Positions 1 to 6,661 of a DNA stretch of 15,318 nucleotides are shown piece by piece. The number at the start of each line of letters is the position of its first letter. The stretch's first letter is position 1. A program made the translations under genes and the position numbers. The stretch covers positions 1 through 15,318 of the forward strand of contig JAJYPO010000038.1 of assembly GCA_021795275.1 (NCBI GenBank). The letters run 5' to 3'. The notes beneath the pieces are model-generated. The model worked only from the letters and a program-made list of their open reading frames with translations. It was not told the DNA's origin and did not search any database. This DNA comes from Nitrospirota bacterium. GTDB lineage: Bacteria > Nitrospirota_A > Leptospirillia > Leptospirillales > Leptospirillaceae.

Positions 1-367
1 GATCTATCCGGAGTCCGGACGATCCGGTGTCGAGAAGCAGCCTTCGGACCGTGAAGCAGCGCTCAAGAACATTGCGAAGACAGACTTTGGCCGAGACGGT
101 CGGAATATTGATATCGGCGGGAGAATGCGATCGGCCCCCGGTCGCCTCCCCGACCGTGACGGGGAGGCGGTTCATCGAAGAAGAATCCCCGGCCGGATGG
201 CAGCCTGCCGCGAGAAGAAGGAAAAGAAGGGGGAGAAAAGCTCCGGTTCCCCGGAGGGTCGGAAGGAGGTACGGAGATTCGACGCTTCGGAAGAGATCCC
301 CGGCCGGGGCTTCCCGGTCCTCTTCGGACAAGGGCTCCGGCCGGGGTGAGGGACGTTCGTCAGGCAA
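1..367 (-). CDS. DUF3443-type lipoprotein, N-terminal part (runs off left edge)
   Basis: This is an open frame on the minus strand with no stop before base 1, so only about the first 122 residues are visible. It reads a hydrophobic stretch ending in a lipobox (LLFLLLAAGC; Cys at about residue 56 from the 367 start). Then come the segments NIPTVSAKVC and LLLDTGSSGLRI (Asp at about residue 113). The pattern PVTV...NIP-VS--VC...-LLDTGSSGLR is what I know from DUF3443 proteins, a family of unknown function; the DTGS motif resembles the catalytic loop of aspartic proteases, but that is only a resemblance. The start is uncertain. TTG at 367 has GGAG five bases upstream and overlaps the preceding gene's stop (360-362), which suggests translational coupling. 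TTG at 331 also has a GGAG but with three-base spacing. ATG at 175 would remove the lipoprotein signal. The N-terminus before the hydrophobic core is long for a lipoprotein, so the start could be wrong. The protein is probably anchored to a membrane facing the periplasm. Confidence 0.68.
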   Translation of the reverse strand, partial: MPDERPSPRPEPLSEEDREAPAGDLFRSVESPYLLPTLRGTGAFLPLLFLLLAAGCHPAGDSSSMNRLPVTVGEATGGRSHSPADINIPTVSAKVCLRNVLERCFTVRRLLLDTGSSGLRID

Positions 368-1496
368 AACTGCTCCACGACTCCGTGGTGGTCGTCGTTT
401 TGCCGTTCACGACCTGGACGACCTGGACCTGCTGGTTCGGCTCGGCCGTGATGGTGATGCTGTTTCCGGTCGACGAATCGGTGACGGTGATGCTGCCGGA
501 GGTCGGGTAGGGGGGGGAGGCCGCCATGTCCATCGTCCAGGGGGACGAGGAGGTTCCGATGGTGACGGAGATGTTTCCGGAGAAAGAGGTGCCGATAAGG
601 CCCGAATCGGACATGGTCATGGTCCCGTAAGTCTGAAACGACGACGGCAGTACCCCCTTCGGTTTCAGGGTCATGGTCATGTTCTGGTTCATGGCCAAGA
701 GGGTGATGGTTCCGTTGGAGGTGATGATCGTGAAGGACGATGATGCGGGGATGGATTGAACGGAGTTCAAGGTGACGGTGCCGGAGGCGCATGTTTCGGT
801 GTTCGAAAACGATTGGGAGCCGGTCAGGGTCGACGACGATCCGCTGGTCGTTATCGTGAAACCGCTGCCGTATGTGATGGTGACGGTAGTCTTCCCAGCC
901 ATAATAGGTGTGCTTCCACATGTTCCAAGCGAAGCAGTTCCCGAATAGGCCATCGACATGGTGCCGTTCATCGTCGTCCCGTCCATGGTGCAATTGCTGT
1001 AGGACATGGTCGACGAGGTTCCGTTCATCGTAAACGTCATGGTCCCGGCGCTGGAGCAGGGAAGGGTGGACGTGTTGGATGAAAACGACCGGATCTCGGC
1101 GGGATCGAGGAGCGCGACGTTCCGCGCGAGTAGCGGGAAGGCCGGTCCCGAGATCAGGGAGACGGGCCCGGAGCCGTTCTGTTTCGCGAGCAGGATCTGG
1201 GACCGGATGAAGGCCGTCAGGTTGAAGGGTTTCGCGGGCGAGGTCGAGGTGACGGCCGTCCCGGAGGACGATCCCGAACTCATGGACTGATTCACTGTGG
1301 AGGCCACCGACTTGACCACAGTGGCGGTGGATCCCGTCACTCCTCCCCCGACTCCCGTGCTTCCGCCACCCCCGCAGGAAGCGGTCGCGAGAAGGGCCGC
1401 GAGGAGAACGGGACCCGTAGCCTTTCTCAGGATCTGTTTCAACGGCGTTCCTGGCGCTCCCTTCCGCATGGCGCCCTGATTTCCCTGCAAGTTCAT
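360..1496 (-). CDS. Ser/Thr/Met-rich lipoprotein of unknown function
   Basis: This is a 378-residue secreted protein. The ATG at 1496 was chosen because a very strong GGAGGAGG lies just upstream; an ATG 12 codons further upstream lacks such a site. Residues 11-40 form a signal peptide with basic residues (RK, K, RK) and a hydrophobic core (PVLLAALLATAS). Cys41 starts a glycine-rich linker (CGGGGS), typical of lipoproteins. The mature part is low in charge and very rich in Ser, Thr, Gly and Met. Alternating patterns such as TMTFTMNGT and GTMSMAYSG suggest beta-strand repeats, perhaps a beta-solenoid or sandwich. Four cysteines in the mature middle region could form disulfides. I recognise no enzyme motif. 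It is followed directly by the DUF3443-type gene, probably in one transcript, so the two lipoproteins may act together at the envelope. Its promoter is visible at 1583-1610. Confidence 0.82.
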   Translation of the reverse strand: MNLQGNQGAMRKGAPGTPLKQILRKATGPVLLAALLATASCGGGGSTGVGGGVTGSTATVVKSVASTVNQSMSSGSSSGTAVTSTSPAKPFNLTAFIRSQILLAKQNGSGPVSLISGPAFPLLARNVALLDPAEIRSFSSNTSTLPCSSAGTMTFTMNGTSSTMSYSNCTMDGTTMNGTMSMAYSGTASLGTCGSTPIMAGKTTVTITYGSGFTITTSGSSSTLTGSQSFSNTETCASGTVTLNSVQSIPASSSFTIITSNGTITLLAMNQNMTMTLKPKGVLPSSFQTYGTMTMSDSGLIGTSFSGNISVTIGTSSSPWTMDMAASPPYPTSGSITVTDSSTGNSITITAEPNQQVQVVQVVNGKTTTTTESWSSFA

Positions 1497-1582
1497 GGAT
1501 CCTCCTCCGCGAGTGTTGTTGGAAGCCTTCATGCACGATTAATTTTTCTAGCATCTGGACATGAACCGGTCTGCCGAAAAAA

Positions 1583-1610
1583 ATAATATCATACATTTAT
1601 CAGATTGCAA
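1583..1610 (-). promoter_or_regulatory. Sigma70-like promoter of the lipoprotein pair
   Basis: On the minus strand, TTGCAA (1605-1610) and TATTAT (1583-1588) are separated by 16 bases. They match the -35 and -10 consensus at 4 of 6 and 5 of 6 positions. The pair lies in a locally AT-rich part of the 204-base gap between the efflux operon stop (1701) and the lipoprotein start (1496). The predicted 5' leader is about 80 bases and begins with a T-rich run. No clear hairpin-plus-T-tract terminator for the upstream efflux operon was seen in this gap. Confidence 0.5.
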
Positions 1611-1700
1611 AAATTTCTGACACGCGACAGACAGATACCACTCTTCTCGGCACTTTTTGCGAGGTCTTTAGAGAAATGGCAAGAGACGGTTGAACGCTCC

Positions 1701-2819
1701 TCACCCGATCCGTTTTCGGAAGAAGTGGCCGGCCAGAAGGAGAGATCCGATTCCGATGGCGGCGAGGGCCCCGTATTCGGGGAGCAGGATCCGGACGCCG
1801 GCCCCCTTGAGGAAGACCTCCCGCAGGATCACGAGGAAATAACGAAGTGGATCGACGAGCGTCATCTCCTGGATGAATGGGGGCATGTTGGCGATCGGGG
1901 TCGCGAAACCCGAGAGGATGATGGAGGGAACGAGAAAGAGAAAGGCCCCCAGGAGACCCTGCTGCTGGGTGGCGACCAGCGAGGAGATCATGAGTCCGAC
2001 CCCCAGTCCCGACAGGGTGAAGAGGAAGATCCCCAGATAGAGGGCAAAAAGGGATCCTCGAAGAGGGATGTGGAAGAGAAAGACGGCGACCAGGACGATG
2101 ACGGTGGATTCGGCGAAACCGATGACGAACCCGGGAATGATCTTTCCCATGATGATGTCGAAAGGGCGCAGCGGAGTCACCAGGAGCTGGTCGAAGGTCC
2201 CGTCCTCCCGCTCCCGTGCCACCGACAGGGCCGTGACGAGAAGGGAGACCACCAGGGTCAGGAGACCCACGATCCCCGGCACGATGAACCACCGGCTCTT
2301 GAGGTTGGGATTGTACCAGGCCCGGATCGAGAGGGGCGCGATAGGCGGAGTCAGACCGTTCTGGGCCACAAAGGCGTCGTTGTAGCCCTGGACGATGGTC
2401 TGCACGTATCCCATGAGGATCATGGCCGTGTTGCTCTGGCGTCCGTCCACCAGAGCTTCCACCGTCCCCTGGCGCCCCCCCAGAAGATCACGGCTGAAGG
2501 TGTTCCTGATGTGAAGGACCAGAAGGACCTTCCGGTTGTCGATGAGGGATCGGACCTCCCCTTCGGAGTCGACTGTCTTCAGGAGACGGAAGTTGGGGGA
2601 TCCGGAGAATCGCGCCAGGACTTGCCGGGAGTAGAGACCCGGGTCCTCGTTCCAGACGGCGTAGGAGATGTGGTTCAGATCGAAGGTCGCCGCGTAGCTG
2701 AAGACGATGAGCTGGACGAGCGGGGGGACGATCAGGACCATGCGGGACTTCTTGTCCCGGAGAAGCGCCAGGAACTCCTTCTGGGCGAGCCTCAGGATGC
2801 GGAGCGCGAGCGCCTTCAC
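1701..2819 (-). CDS. ybhR: ABC-2 type permease, YbhR-like
   Basis: This 372-residue inner-membrane protein is one half of the transmembrane part of a YbhFSR-type ABC exporter. The start is a GTG at 2819, with AGAGGA just upstream. It overlaps the stop of the preceding permease by four bases (2816-2819), so the longer open frame reaching further upstream is antisense or out-of-frame artefact. Topology follows the ABC-2 family: one membrane helix near residues 27-44, a large periplasmic domain (about 45-175), then about five helices from 178 to 366. The family motif AREREDGTFDQLL is at residues 201-213, followed by TPLRPFDIIMGK. The sequence closely follows E. coli YbhR as I remember it (WYNPNL at 168-173, VAREREDGTFDQLL, STQQQ/ATQQQ at 283-287, ILSG at 301-304). 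It is the last gene of the operon, after its probable partner, the YbhS-like permease. Confidence 0.92.
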   Translation of the reverse strand: MKALALRILRLAQKEFLALLRDKKSRMVLIVPPLVQLIVFSYAATFDLNHISYAVWNEDPGLYSRQVLARFSGSPNFRLLKTVDSEGEVRSLIDNRKVLLVLHIRNTFSRDLLGGRQGTVEALVDGRQSNTAMILMGYVQTIVQGYNDAFVAQNGLTPPIAPLSIRAWYNPNLKSRWFIVPGIVGLLTLVVSLLVTALSVAREREDGTFDQLLVTPLRPFDIIMGKIIPGFVIGFAESTVIVLVAVFLFHIPLRGSLFALYLGIFLFTLSGLGVGLMISSLVATQQQGLLGAFLFLVPSIILSGFATPIANMPPFIQEMTLVDPLRYFLVILREVFLKGAGVRILLPEYGALAAIGIGSLLLAGHFFRKRIG

Positions 2820-3955
2820 AGGATCCTCTTCCGGCTGATCCGGACCAGAAGCGCGAACAGGAAGAGGGAAAAGGCGAGGAGGGCGATCGCGTTGGGAACG
2901 ATCACCCCCGGGATGTTTCCGGCGAGAAAGACCGACTGGAGGATGGTCACGAAGTAAGAGGCCGGAATGATGTGGGTCAGCACCCGGATGAAGAGGGGCA
3001 TCGAGTGGATGTCGAAAATGAACCCCGAGAGGATGAAGGCCGGCAGAAAGGTGAAGACGATGGCGATCTGGCCCGCGACGAACTGGTTCTTCGAGACGGT
3101 CGAGATGACGAGACCCATCCCCAGGGCCGTCGTGAGGAAAAGGGCCGAGGTCAGGAAGAGGACCCCGAGCGTTCCCCTGAGGGGGACCTCGAAGAGAAAA
3201 TGGCCCATGATCACGGAGACTGCCATGCCGATCATCCCGAGAATGAAATAGGGAACGAACTTTCCCAGCAGGATTTCCCCGATCGTCACAGGGGTCGAAA
3301 AAAGAGACTCGAGGGTTCCCCGCTCCCATTCCCGGGCGACGATCATCGAGGTCAGGAGGGCGCCGATCAGTGTCATGATCACGGCGATCAGGCCGGGCAC
3401 GAGAAAGTCCCGGCTCCGGCTCTCGGGGTTGAACCAGATGCGGACGTCGAGGGCGACCGGCTGGAAGGAGAGCGCCCGTCCGCGCTGGTTCCGCAAGCCG
3501 ATCCAGGTGTTCCAGGTGTTGCTCAGGTAGCCTTCCACGAGCCGGGCCGTATTGTCGTCGACTCCGTCCACCACGACGTGCGCGCCGTGGGTCCGGAAGG
3601 ACTCGATCGAGCGTCCGAAGTTTTCCCGGAGCCAGAGGATCCCCTCCACATCCTGGCGCCGGAGGGCCTCCACGGCCGAGCGGATGTCGGGATAGCTCCG
3701 GGGAACGAACCAGGGGGACTGCCGGAGACCCGCCACGAATCCTTCCGATGCCGGCGTCCGGCTCTCGGCGACGACGGCGATCGGCACGTGGCGGGCGTCG
3801 AGAGAGACCCCGTAGCCAAAGATCAAAAGGAGCAGGACCGGGAGGACGATCGCGATCGCCAGACTCGAGGGATCCCGGACGATCTGGAGCGACTCCTTTC
3901 TGATCAGGGCCCGGATCCGGATCCATCGTTCGCGGGGGGAGGCCTGGGAGGTCAT
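2816..3955 (-). CDS. ybhS: ABC-2 type permease, YbhS-like
   Basis: This is a 379-residue inner-membrane permease, the second transmembrane subunit of the same exporter. ATG at 3955 overlaps the stop of the ATPase gene in an ATGA arrangement (3952-3955), pointing to translational coupling. One N-terminal helix (about residues 32-50) is followed by a periplasmic domain (about 52-183), then helices from 184 to 371. The ABC-2 signature VAREWERGTLESL is at residues 206-218. Features shared with E. coli YbhS include KES-QIVRDPSS near residue 20-31, WFNP at 174-177, AREWERGT, and LSGFIF-I-SMP at about 309-320. It differs from the neighbouring YbhR-like protein enough that the two probably form a heterodimer, as proposed for YbhFSR. 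The substrate is not shown by the sequence. Confidence 0.92.
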   Translation of the reverse strand: MTSQASPRERWIRIRALIRKESLQIVRDPSSLAIAIVLPVLLLLIFGYGVSLDARHVPIAVVAESRTPASEGFVAGLRQSPWFVPRSYPDIRSAVEALRRQDVEGILWLRENFGRSIESFRTHGAHVVVDGVDDNTARLVEGYLSNTWNTWIGLRNQRGRALSFQPVALDVRIWFNPESRSRDFLVPGLIAVIMTLIGALLTSMIVAREWERGTLESLFSTPVTIGEILLGKFVPYFILGMIGMAVSVIMGHFLFEVPLRGTLGVLFLTSALFLTTALGMGLVISTVSKNQFVAGQIAIVFTFLPAFILSGFIFDIHSMPLFIRVLTHIIPASYFVTILQSVFLAGNIPGVIVPNAIALLAFSLFLFALLVRISRKRIL

Positions 3956-5736
3956 GCCGACTCCTCCGCTTGGGGGACGCCTTCGAGGAGGCGGATGAAG
4001 GCGTCCTCCAGCGTCGGGTCGGGGGTCTCCGGAGTCCGGGCCCTGGCCCGGATCTCGGCGGGGGATCCCAGGGCGAGCAGCCGTCCCTGGGCCATGATCG
4101 CCACCCGGTCGCAGTACTCCGCTTCGGCCATGAAGTGGGTGGTGACCAGAACCGAAACGCCCCAGAGGGAGATCTGGCTGATCGTCCGCCAGAACTCCCG
4201 GCGGGCCACCGGATCCACTCCGCTCGTCGGCTCGTCCAGAAGAAGAATGGAGGGCTCGTGGGCGAGGGAGGCGGCGAGGGCCAGCCTTTGGCGAAAGCCC
4301 AGAGGGAGGAGCCCCGCCGATTCGTCCCGGTAGGGGAGGAGTTCGAAGAAGGCCTCGATCTCCGCGATCCGTTCCCGCTGGCGCTTGCCGGACATCCCAT
4401 AGGCGCTGGTGAAAAAGACCAGGTTCTGATGGACGGTCAGCTGGGAATAAAGCGAGAACTTCTGGGACATGTATCCCAGCCGCCCCCGAATTTCGGCCAC
4501 CCGGGATCCCAGGACATCCTCTCCATCGATTTTCAGCTCCCCCGAGGTCGGAAGGAGAAGTCCCGACAGCATTCGGAAGGTTGTGGTCTTTCCCGCTCCG
4601 TTGGCGCCCAGAAGTCCGAAGATCTCTCCCCGGCCCACGGAGAATGTCAGGTGGTCGACGGCCCGAAAGGCGCCGAAATCGCGCGTCAGGTCCCGGATGA
4701 CGATGGCCGCTTCGTGTCCCCCGTCGGCGAGTCCGGTTTTTCTGTTCTGCCATCCCAGATTTTCAGGAGAGGGGCCGTCCCTGCGGCCCTTCCCGGTCCC
4801 CCTGGCGAGGCGCTGCATGAAGGCGTCCTCGAAACGGGGGGGGACGGGATCGATCCGGGGGTCGGCGATTTCCGCCGGAAGGGAGGGAGGATCGGTTCCT
4901 TCGGTCACGACGCGGACGAAGGTCTCCTCCCCCACCGCATCGAGGATCCCCGGAGCGCGGGCCAGGACGGGCTCGAGCTTCCGGGGCGACCAGGAGGGAT
5001 CGACCACATGGAAAACGCGGCCCCGGGCCTCCGAGACGAGATCCTCCGGCCGCCCTTCCCCCAGGACCTTGCCGGCATAGAGGATCACGACCCGGTCGAA
5101 CCGGCTGGCCTCGTCCATATAGGCCGTGCTGACCAGAAGGGTCGTCCTTTTTTCCCGGACCTGCCGGGTCAGGATCTCCCAGAGCTCCCGGCGGGAGACC
5201 GGGTCGACCCCCACCGTCGGTTCGTCGAGGAGGAGGAGCGGCGGGGCGTGGACGAGGGAGCAGGCGACCCCCAGCTTCTGCTTCATCCCCCCGGAAAGTT
5301 TGCCGGCGAGCCGGGAGCGGAAGGGGCCCAGCGCGGTCATCGACAGGAGGGGGGCGTAGAGCTCGGCCCTTTTTTCCGCGGGAACGCCGTGGAGATCGGC
5401 GTGGAGGTCGAGGTTCTCTCCCACGGTCAGGTCTTCGTAGAGGCCGAACTTCTGCGGCATGTATCCAAGGTGGCGCTGGAGGGCGGGGGCTTCGGTGGCG
5501 GGGTCGAAGCCCAGGATGGTTGCCCGGCCGCTGTCGGCTCCCAGGATGCCGGCCAGAATGCGCAATAAAGTGGTCTTTCCTGCGCCGTCCGGACCGATGA
5601 GTCCCGTGATGGTCCCTTCGGCCACGTCGAAGGAGACGTCTTCGAGGGCCCGGATGACGCCGCGGGGGGAGCGGAAGGTCCGGACGATCTTCCGGACCGA
5701 GAGGGCCGGAGAGGGGGGAGGGCTATCCGCCGCCAT
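3952..5736 (-). CDS. ybhF: Double-domain ABC exporter ATPase, YbhF-like
   Basis: This 594-residue cytoplasmic ATPase carries two nucleotide-binding domains in one chain and powers the YbhS/YbhR permeases. Domain 1 (about 12-310): Walker A GPDGAGKT (48-55), Q-loop GYMPQKFGLYEDLTV (91-105), signature LSGGM (147-151), Walker B LLLLDEP (167-173). Domain 2 (about 344-590): Walker A GANGAGKT (377-384), Q-loop GYMSQKFSLYSQLTV, Walker B LLLDEPTSGVDP, H-loop VTTHFM with His534. The sites are asymmetric: the domain 1 H-loop reads STAYMDEA, so the switch His is replaced by Ala205, and the domain 2 signature is LPLGFRQ instead of LSGGQ. Both deviations also occur in E. coli YbhF as I recall it (STSYLDEA; LPLGFKQ). 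The ATG at 5736 lies inside the end of the adaptor gene (14-base overlap) and has only a weak ribosome site, so coupling is likely. E. coli YbhFSR has been linked to tetracycline and to Na+/Li+ export; the substrate here is unknown. Confidence 0.95.
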   Translation of the reverse strand: MAADSPPPSPALSVRKIVRTFRSPRGVIRALEDVSFDVAEGTITGLIGPDGAGKTTLLRILAGILGADSGRATILGFDPATEAPALQRHLGYMPQKFGLYEDLTVGENLDLHADLHGVPAEKRAELYAPLLSMTALGPFRSRLAGKLSGGMKQKLGVACSLVHAPPLLLLDEPTVGVDPVSRRELWEILTRQVREKRTTLLVSTAYMDEASRFDRVVILYAGKVLGEGRPEDLVSEARGRVFHVVDPSWSPRKLEPVLARAPGILDAVGEETFVRVVTEGTDPPSLPAEIADPRIDPVPPRFEDAFMQRLARGTGKGRRDGPSPENLGWQNRKTGLADGGHEAAIVIRDLTRDFGAFRAVDHLTFSVGRGEIFGLLGANGAGKTTTFRMLSGLLLPTSGELKIDGEDVLGSRVAEIRGRLGYMSQKFSLYSQLTVHQNLVFFTSAYGMSGKRQRERIAEIEAFFELLPYRDESAGLLPLGFRQRLALAASLAHEPSILLLDEPTSGVDPVARREFWRTISQISLWGVSVLVTTHFMAEAEYCDRVAIMAQGRLLALGSPAEIRARARTPETPDPTLEDAFIRLLEGVPQAEESA

Positions 5737-6628
5737 GGATCGTCTCGGCCGAAGAGCCGTCCGGGCAGGCGACCGGACGGGCCGGTCCGTCGAGCAAGGG
5801 AATCGTCACCGTCACCGGCATCCCGAGCCTCAGCTTGACTGTCGGACAGGAGAGATAGACCCGGGCCCGGTAGACGAGGATGGTCCGCTGATGCAGCGTC
5901 TGGACCTCCTTGGGCGTAAATTCCGCGGAGGGCGAGATGTAGCCGACGTAGCCCACGAATGTCTCCCCGGGAAAGGAGTCCGAGGTGACGAAGGCGCTCA
6001 TTCCCTGGTGGATCTTTCCGAGTTCCGGCTCCTCGATGTAGACCCGGGCCCAGAGGGGACGGGTGCGGGCAAGAGTGTAGACCGGGGACTGGGGAAAGGC
6101 CATGTCGCCCGGCTCGAGGATCCGGTTCTGGACGATCCCGTCGACGGGGGCATAGACCTTCGTGTCGTCGAGCTGGCGGGTGTCGTAGGCCAGCTGGGCC
6201 TTGTCCTTTTTAACAGAGGCGCGGGCCATGTCCAGGGCGGCCCGTGCGTCATCCTTCTGCTGGCGGGAATTGAAGGAGGCCTGGGTCAGGCGCCTGACCC
6301 GCGCCCAGGTCCGCTCCGCGTCGAGGCGCTGGGCCCGGTCCCGTTCGAGGGCCCGGCTGTCGGCGTCCACGAGGTCCTGATAGCGGATGGGATCCATGAT
6401 GGCCATCAGGGTCCCCGCCTTCACCGGAGCCCCCTCCACATAGAGAAGCTTCAGAATGCGGCCGGTGTCGTGAAAGGCGAGCTGGACCTCCCGAAGGTCG
6501 ATGTTCCCGTAGAGGACCAGGGCGTCGGTCCGGGTCCTGGTCCGGTGGGTGGCCCAAAACCAGAGGCCGCCCCCCACAAGGAGGAGAAGGAGAAAGGCGA
6601 TGATCGGTCGTAGGGGCTTGGAAGCCAT
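5723..6628 (-). CDS. ybhG: Membrane-fusion (HlyD-type) periplasmic adaptor, YbhG-like
   Basis: This 301-residue adaptor should link the inner-membrane pump to the outer-membrane channel. ATG at 6628 has GAGGAG six bases upstream. A single N-terminal anchor helix (about residues 9-26) is followed by a first lipoyl half (LYGNIDLREVQLAF, about 39-52; GAPVKAGTLMAIMDP, 67-80). A short alpha-helical hairpin (about 83-155) follows, then the second lipoyl half (VYAPVDGIVQNRILEPGDM, 158-176) and a beta-barrel region. The stretch SPSAEFTPKEVQT (232-244) is the conserved YbhG/HlyD signature. At 301 residues it is somewhat shorter than E. coli YbhG (about 330), mainly because the coiled-coil hairpin is shorter. 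The gene lies between the TolC-like and ATPase genes, so partner choice is clear from context. It ends in a hydrophilic tail rich in Gly, Ser and Pro. Confidence 0.93.
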   Translation of the reverse strand: MASKPLRPIIAFLLLLLVGGGLWFWATHRTRTRTDALVLYGNIDLREVQLAFHDTGRILKLLYVEGAPVKAGTLMAIMDPIRYQDLVDADSRALERDRAQRLDAERTWARVRRLTQASFNSRQQKDDARAALDMARASVKKDKAQLAYDTRQLDDTKVYAPVDGIVQNRILEPGDMAFPQSPVYTLARTRPLWARVYIEEPELGKIHQGMSAFVTSDSFPGETFVGYVGYISPSAEFTPKEVQTLHQRTILVYRARVYLSCPTVKLRLGMPVTVTIPLLDGPARPVACPDGSSAETIHGGG

Positions 6629-6643
6629 GGAATCTCCTCGAAT

Positions 6644-6656
6644 CCGCCAAAGGCGG
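6644..6656 (-). other. Small intercistronic stem-loop
   Basis: A perfect five-base stem (CCGCC/GGCGG) with a three-base loop lies in the 33-base gap between the TolC-like gene stop and the ribosome site of the adaptor gene. There is no T-run after it, so it is unlikely to be a terminator. It might affect mRNA stability or the ratio of channel to pump, but this is inference from position only. Confidence 0.35.
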
Positions 6657-6661
6657 CACGA

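Noticed and set aside
172..1596. Long minus-strand frame of 474 codons covering the lipoprotein gene
   Set aside because: It is out of frame with the lipoprotein gene, which has a clear ribosome site and signal peptide. Its translation is His/Arg-rich with no domain.
1605..2957. Plus-strand frame of 450 codons antisense to the permease genes
   Set aside because: The product is Asp/Glu/Gly/Arg-rich low-complexity sequence, a mirror of high-G+C codon use. The minus strand encodes a recognisable permease.
1701..4400. Extended 899-codon version of the YbhR-like permease
   Set aside because: Residues before the GTG at 2819 are low-complexity Arg/Pro/Gly translation of the neighbouring gene in another frame. 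The GTG has a ribosome site and a four-base overlap typical of coupled genes.
2816..4753. Extended 645-codon version of the YbhS-like permease
   Set aside because: The N-terminal part is out-of-frame reading of the ATPase gene. The ATG at 3955 sits in an ATGA overlap.
2972..5568. Two long plus-strand frames (2972-4333 and 3970-5568) antisense to the permease and ATPase genes
   Set aside because: They have no recognisable motifs, and the opposite strand has full ABC transporter motifs.
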